DNA from: WTFV01 sp965203525
Lineage (GTDB): Bacteria > Acidobacteriota > Vicinamibacteria > Vicinamibacterales > UBA8438
Assembly (NCBI GenBank): GCA_965203525.1
Contig: OZ241898.1
Location: forward strand, 558,001 to 622,000
Reading direction: 5' to 3'
DNA length: 64,000 nucleotides
Positions 57,850-64,000 of this stretch are shown piece by piece. Both the position numbers and the translations under genes were made by a program. Within the stretch, counting starts at the first letter, position 1. Every line of letters starts with the position of its first letter. Below the pieces are notes generated by a model. It saw only the letters and a list, made by a program, of their open reading frames with translations, was not told where the DNA came from and did not search any database.

Positions 57850-57928
57850 CGGCCATGAGGAATCCGACGGACGAGAAGGCCGCCGCCGAGGCGCCGGCGC
57901 GGCGGGCCGGCGCGGACTGACGGCCATG
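57811..57928 (+). repeat. Duplicated gmk 3' end with coaBC start, period 71, making a mini-ORF
   Basis: The 47 bases 57811-57857 cover the last codons of gmk, its stop, and ggccatg. They recur at 57882-57928 with one mismatch. The second copy's ATG (57926) starts coaBC. The first copy's ATG (57855) starts a 21-codon frame (57855-57920) beginning Met-Arg-Asn-Pro-Thr-Asp and ending with the same AAEAPARRAGAD as gmk. The 24-base spacer is unrelated. Confidence 0.9.
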
Positions 57929-59170
57929 GCGCTGGTGGCGCTCGGCGTCAGCGGCGGTATCGGCGCCTACAAGGCGGTGGAGGTCGCCCGCGGCCTCCAG
58001 CAGCGCGGGCACGACGTGGCGGCGGTGATGACCGCCAACGCGCAGCGGTTCGTCGGGCCGCTGACGTTCGAGGCGATCACGAGGCGCCGGGTCGCGGCCG
58101 ACCAGTTCGCGCCGGGAACCAACGCCGACGTCGATCACGTCGCACTCGCCTCGTCCCTCGATCTGCTGCTGATCGCCCCGGCGACGGCGGACGTCATCGG
58201 CAAGCTGGCGAACGGGATTGCCGACGACTTCCTGTCGTCGCTCTATCTGGCCGTCACCGCGCCGGTGCTCGTGGCCCCCGCCATGAACACCAACATGCTG
58301 TCGCACGCGGCGGTGCGGGCGAACCTCGACACGCTCGCCGCCCGCGGCGTGCGGTTCGTCGAGCCGGGCGCCGGGTACCTCGCCTGCGGCTGGGTGGGGC
58401 GCGGCCGGCTCGCCGAGCCGGAGACCGTCGTGGCGGCGGCGGACGATCTGCTGCGCGGCGGCGGCGCGTGGGCGGGCCGGTCGATCCTGGTGACCGCCGG
58501 CCCGACGTACGAGGATCTCGATCCGGTTCGCTATCTCGGCAACCGCTCGACCGGACGCATGGGCTACGCGGTGGCGGCCGAGGCGGCGGCGCGCGGGGCG
58601 CGGGTGCTGCTGGTGAGCGGGCCGACGGCCCTGGAGCCTCCCGCCGGCGTGGAGGTGACCGCGGTCCGGGGCGCCGGGCAGATGCATGCGGAGGTCCTCC
58701 GCCTCGCGTTCGCGGACGAGGTCGACGCGGTGGTGATGGCGGCGGCGGTGGCCGACTACACCCCGGCCGCGGGGGCGCAGGCCGCCAAGATCCGGAAGAC
58801 GGAGGACGAACTGGTGCTGGCGTTGCGGCGCACGCCCGACGTGCTGGCCGAGCTCGGCGCGCGGCGCGGCGGCGCGGCGCGGCCGGTGCTGGTGGGGTTC
58901 GCGGCCGAGACCGGCGACGCGGTCGAGAGTGCGCGCGGGAAGCTCGTCCGCAAGCGGGCCGACCTGATCGTCGCCAACGACGTCACCGAGCCGGGCGCCG
59001 GGTTCGCGGTGGATACGAACGTGGCCGCCCTGGTGAGCGAGGCGGGCGTGGAGCGCGTCTCCAGGCGGTCGAAGCGGGATCTGGCCCGCGTCATCCTCGA
59101 CCGCGTCGCGGAGCGGCTCGGGGCGGACCGCGAGGCGGCGGATTCGCCGACCTGCGAGGAGCGCCGGTGA
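57926..59170 (+). CDS. coaBC: Bifunctional phosphopantothenoylcysteine decarboxylase/phosphopantothenate-cysteine ligase
   Basis: Two successive steps of coenzyme A synthesis. The 414-residue protein has an N-terminal flavin CoaC part: GVSGGIGAYKAVE, the catalytic His in DVDHVALA, PAMNTNM and the Cys lid GYLACGWVGRGR. A C-terminal CoaB part follows with TAGPTYEDLDPVRYLGN and NRSTGRMGYA. The stop overlaps the glycosylase start as GTGA. Confidence 0.94.
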   Translation: MALVALGVSGGIGAYKAVEVARGLQQRGHDVAAVMTANAQRFVGPLTFEAITRRRVAADQFAPGTNADVDHVALASSLDLLLIAPATADVIGKLANGIADDFLSSLYLAVTAPVLVAPAMNTNMLSHAAVRANLDTLAARGVRFVEPGAGYLACGWVGRGRLAEPETVVAAADDLLRGGGAWAGRSILVTAGPTYEDLDPVRYLGNRSTGRMGYAVAAEAAARGARVLLVSGPTALEPPAGVEVTAVRGAGQMHAEVLRLAFADEVDAVVMAAAVADYTPAAGAQAAKIRKTEDELVLALRRTPDVLAELGARRGGAARPVLVGFAAETGDAVESARGKLVRKRADLIVANDVTEPGAGFAVDTNVAALVSEAGVERVSRRSKRDLARVILDRVAERLGADREAADSPTCEERR

Positions 59171-60095
59171 TCGACCGCGAGCAGCTCGCCGAACATCTGA
59201 AGTTCTTCGCCGAGCTCGGCGTCGACGGGATCAGCCGGGACCCGGCGTGGCGCGCGCGTCCGGCCGAGTGCAGCCCCGCCGCGGCGCGAACCGGGGCCGC
59301 CGCCGGGGAGACGGAGGCGGAGTCCACCGCGGCGGAGCCGGCCGTCACCGGCAGGTCGCGTCCGGCCGGGGATTCGCCGGCGGCCGGAGCCGCCGCCGGG
59401 GAGACGGCGCCGGCCGGAGCCGCCACCGGGAAGCCGGCGCCGCCGGTGGCCGGGGACGTTCCCGAGGCGATCCCGGCCTGGACCACCGATTCGCTGTGGG
59501 ATGCGCCGGCGCCGCCGGCCGGGCCGGCCAACGTCCCGCCGGCGGAGCGCCTGCAGGGGATCCGCGACGAGCTGGGCGACTGCACGCGCTGCAAGCTGCA
59601 CGGCGGCCGCACGAACCTGGTCTTCGGCGTCGGCAATCCGGGCGCGGACCTGATGTTCGTCGGCGAGGCGCCGGGGCGGGACGAGGATCTGCAGGGCGAG
59701 CCGTTCGTGGGCCGGGCCGGGCAGTTGCTGACCCGGATCATCGAGGCGATCGACCTGCGGCGCGAAGACGTCTACATCGCCAACGTCGTCAAGTGCCGCC
59801 CGCCGCAGAACCGCAACCCGGAACGGGACGAGGTGGAAACCTGCCGCCCCTTCCTGCTGGCGCAGATCGACGCCGTCCGGCCGCGCGTCGTCGTCGCCCT
59901 CGGAACGTTCGCGATCCGCACGCTGCTCGACGACGACCGGCTGTCGATCTCCAGGGCCCGCGGCCGCGTCTACAAGTGCCGCGGCGCGCGGCTCGTGCCC
60001 ACCTTCCATCCGGCCTTCCTGCTGCGGAGTCCCGACCGCAAGCGCGACGTCTGGGAGGACATGAAGCGGGTCCGATCCATCCTGCGCGGCGGCTG

Positions 60096-60096
<1 letters not shown>
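59167..60096 (+). CDS. Type 4 uracil-DNA glycosylase (4Fe-4S)
   Basis: Removes uracil from DNA. The 309-residue protein has a short helical N-terminus and a roughly 90-residue Ala/Gly/Pro/Glu linker with repeats (59293-59430). The family-4 core follows: CTRCKLHGGR, GEAPGRDEDLQGEPFVGRAG and CRPPQNRNP. The iron-sulfur cysteines and a HPAFLLR motif are present. GTG at 59167 overlaps coaBC. Its TGA overlaps the priA ATG. Confidence 0.9.
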
Positions 60097-62417
<2,321 letters not shown>

Positions 62418-62420
<3 letters not shown>

Positions 62421-62527
62421 TGTCCCGTAATCGGGATTCGCGGAATGTTCGAGATGGGCGTTTCCCCAACGTTCACGGGGTATTTCTGCTGTCCCTGGCT
62501 TTCGCGAACTGCACGGTCGGGACACTA
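62418..62527 (-). mobile_element. 106-bp MITE, copy 2 (inverted relative to copy 1)
   Basis: Element 62420-62525 has terminal repeats GTGTCCCG/CGGGACAC and TA on both sides. It is the reverse complement of copy 1, with about seven differences. The left TA plus the first G form the priA stop codon. The full inverted repeats make it a candidate RNA hairpin at the priA mRNA end. Confidence 0.85.
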
Positions 62528-62559
62528 GCCTTGCCGGGCGGACGCCGGGCGGGCCGGCG

Positions 62560-63444
62560 TCACGGATCGGTCAGGAAGCCGTCGAGCTGGATGGGCGCCG
62601 GCGTGAAGCAGAGGACGAATATGGCCGCCGTGCCGAGCGCGATCCAGCGGCGCCGCGCATCGAGCGGCACGTCGTCGTCCAGGGTGCGCGGGTGCCGGGG
62701 GCCGAAGACGGCCAGCATGGTCACCAGCAGGACGGCCCAGAGCAGCCAGCTCAGGGAGAAGAAGAGCAGGCCGACCACGACGGCGGCCCCGCCCACGGAG
62801 ATGGCGGTCGAGCGGGAGCCGAGCGCCGCGTACGAGATGTGCCCGCCGTCGAGCTGGCCGATCGGGAACAGGTTCAGCGCGGTCATCAGCAGGCCGAACC
62901 AGGCCGCGAAGCCCATCGGATGCAGGTTGATCGTGTGGCCTTCGGGGAGCGGTCCCCAGATCAGCCACGCCGCCGCCCGGAAGAGCAGCGGCTCGCCGAG
63001 CGTGAGCAGCCCCCCGGTGTCCGCCGGTAGCGGCGTCACGCGCGAGAGGGCGACGCCGGCGAAGAGCACCGGCACGGCGACCGCGAAGCCCGCGATCGGC
63101 CCGGCCGCGCCGACGTCGAAGAGCATCGCCTTGGTCGGGATCCGCTGCCGGATGCGGATGAAGGCGCCGAACGTGCCGGTCAGCACGAGGGGGAAGGGGA
63201 GGAAGTACGGCGGCGAGGCGTCCATGCGGTAGTAGCGGCAGGCGTAGTAGTGGCCCAGCTCGTGCGTGCCCAGGATGGCGAGGATCGTGAAGCTGTACCA
63301 GGCCCCGGGCAGCAGGGCGAAGGGCGGCTTCTCGTCCCCGAAGCCGGCCAGGAAGGCGGAGTGATGCAGGGCGCCCACGTACATGGTGCTGCCGAACGTG
63401 GCGAGGAACAGCGCCAGGGGCAGCCACGTCCGGTCGCTACGCAC
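62560..63444 (-). CDS. Site-2 protease-like membrane metalloprotease (M50)
   Basis: The 294-residue protein has about seven membrane helices. The zinc motif THELGHYYACR is near 60 and the second metal motif NLFPIGQLDGGH near 190. It could cleave transmembrane substrates. Rhomboid/S2P homologues without PDZ domains, like this one, are poorly characterised. The GTG start at 63444 lies inside the end of the HU gene (8-base overlap), so the two are coupled. Confidence 0.87.
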   Translation of the reverse strand: MRSDRTWLPLALFLATFGSTMYVGALHHSAFLAGFGDEKPPFALLPGAWYSFTILAILGTHELGHYYACRYYRMDASPPYFLPFPLVLTGTFGAFIRIRQRIPTKAMLFDVGAAGPIAGFAVAVPVLFAGVALSRVTPLPADTGGLLTLGEPLLFRAAAWLIWGPLPEGHTINLHPMGFAAWFGLLMTALNLFPIGQLDGGHISYAALGSRSTAISVGGAAVVVGLLFFSLSWLLWAVLLVTMLAVFGPRHPRTLDDDVPLDARRRWIALGTAAIFVLCFTPAPIQLDGFLTDP

Positions 63445-63709
63445 GGAGGTTCTGGAGGTCCTTCCCCGGCTTGAAGCGGATGGTGCGGCCCGGCGGGATG
63501 CGGACTTCCTTGCCGGTGCGCGGGTTGCGGCCGATCCCGCGCTTGCGGGGCTTGACCTGGAAGACGCCGAACCCCCGCAGCTCGATGCGCTCGCCGCGCT
63601 GCATCGACGTGCGCATGGCGTCGAAGACCGCGTCGACGGCCCGCTCGGAGCGCGCCTTGGTGATGTCGGCGGCCTTCGACACCAAGTTGACGATGTCGGC
63701 CTTGATCAT
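63437..63709 (-). CDS. HU/IHF-family DNA-binding protein
   Basis: The roughly 90-residue protein begins IKADIVNLVSKAADITK and has the GERIELRGFGVF core. The arm GRNPRTGKEVRIPPGRTIRF follows, with its conserved Pro. It bends and compacts DNA. ATG 63709 is preferred over TTG 63718. A TTATAC box at 63731-63736 (minus) could be its -10. Confidence 0.93.
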   Translation of the reverse strand: MIKADIVNLVSKAADITKARSERAVDAVFDAMRTSMQRGERIELRGFGVFQVKPRKRGIGRNPRTGKEVRIPPGRTIRFKPGKDLQNLRA

Positions 63710-63786
63710 GTCGGGCAACGCCCGGAAAGTGTATAACCAGCATAGATACGGTAACTTACGGCTGTCAAGGAGGCTGCCGCCGGAGC

Positions 63787-64000
63787 ATGCGGGAGAAGAC
63801 GGGCGGCGCCGCGCGCGTGGTGCTCGCGGGACGTCCCAACGTCGGCAAGTCGACGCTGTTCAACCGCGTGTCGGGCGGCCGGCGCGCGATCGTGACCCCG
63901 GTGGCCGGGACCACCCGCGACGTGATGCGGCAGCGGGTGGAGTGGACCGGGACGGAGTTCGAGCTGGTGGACACCGGCGGCGTGTTCGGCGCCAGCACGG
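63787..64000 (+). CDS. der: GTPase Der (EngA), 5' part only
   Basis: An essential double GTPase of 50S ribosome assembly, cut by the window edge after 71 codons. G1 of the first domain is GRPNVGKST at about 15-23, the G2 Thr is in GTTRD, and G3 is DTGG. It is divergent from the HU gene, with ggagc before the ATG. Confidence 0.9.
   Translation, partial: MREKTGGAARVVLAGRPNVGKSTLFNRVSGGRRAIVTPVAGTTRDVMRQRVEWTGTEFELVDTGGVFGAST

Noticed and set aside
59293..59430. Repeat-spacer module in the uracil-DNA glycosylase linker
   Set aside because: Copies of gccgccgccggggagac lie 92 and 30 apart in a low-complexity Ala/Gly/Glu/Pro stretch. Irregular spacing makes simple slippage enough.

Overview
This is a very GC-rich bacterial window with dense genes, many GTG starts and many 4-base stop/start overlaps. 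I infer an uncultured member of the Acidobacteriota, class Vicinamibacteria or close to it. The grounds are the secreted vWA protein at 29823-31190, of a type common in that phylum, and the yicC-gmk-coaBC-UDG-priA order. No rRNA gene is present, so the taxonomy is inference. The outer membrane is supported by a C-terminal beta-barrel protein, an MsbA-like transporter and an exopolysaccharide cluster.

Layout. 1-5620: 3' part of a giant Ig-repeat surface protein with an autotransporter-like barrel. 5919-7819: larE (nickel-pincer cofactor) divergent from a NiCoT-like membrane protein. 7859-12132: Mrr-type nuclease, Ca/Na antiporter, an OLD-like ATPase with a DUF3226 TOPRIM-like partner, an IS3 remnant and tRNA-Glu, together a small defence patch beside a tRNA. 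12217-13997: acyl-CoA desaturase and a Uma2 protein. 14226-20732: six-gene MoxR/DUF58/vWA/TPR cluster of the Bat type. 20943-26128: tRNA-Lys, a relic of a restriction gene and a 1608-residue single-chain helicase-methylase restriction enzyme. 26332-29681: DUF2911 lipoprotein, arginase relic, hemY, hemE. 29823-44986: vWA protein, D-Ala-D-Ala carboxypeptidase, trxB, mnmA with its cysteine desulfurase, bactofilin, methyltransferase, SAM hydrolase, acyl-CoA dehydrogenase, glpX, tsaC, hflX, TPR/SLH lipoprotein and a CDP-alcohol phosphatidyltransferase. 45039-56239: polysaccharide cluster with UDP-xylose synthase, priming transferase, five glycosyltransferases, divergent UDP-glucose dehydrogenase and an ABC exporter. 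56266-64000: yicC, gmk, coaBC, uracil-DNA glycosylase, priA, M50 protease, HU and the start of der.

The strongest unexplained signal is a recurrent repeat-spacer-repeat architecture at gene ends, gene starts and coding linkers. A stretch of about 27-65 bases belonging to the adjacent gene is present two to five times, usually 70-75 bases apart. The intervening spacers are unrelated, and the repeat differs at every locus. I count about a dozen such loci. Inside coding sequence the spacing is a multiple of three (72, 72, 78, 75). At gene starts the copies carry their start codon and make translationally coupled mini-ORFs. They have CRISPR-like dimensions but are not CRISPR. Separately, a 106-base TA-flanked MITE is present twice, in opposite orientation, each copy abutting a stop codon.
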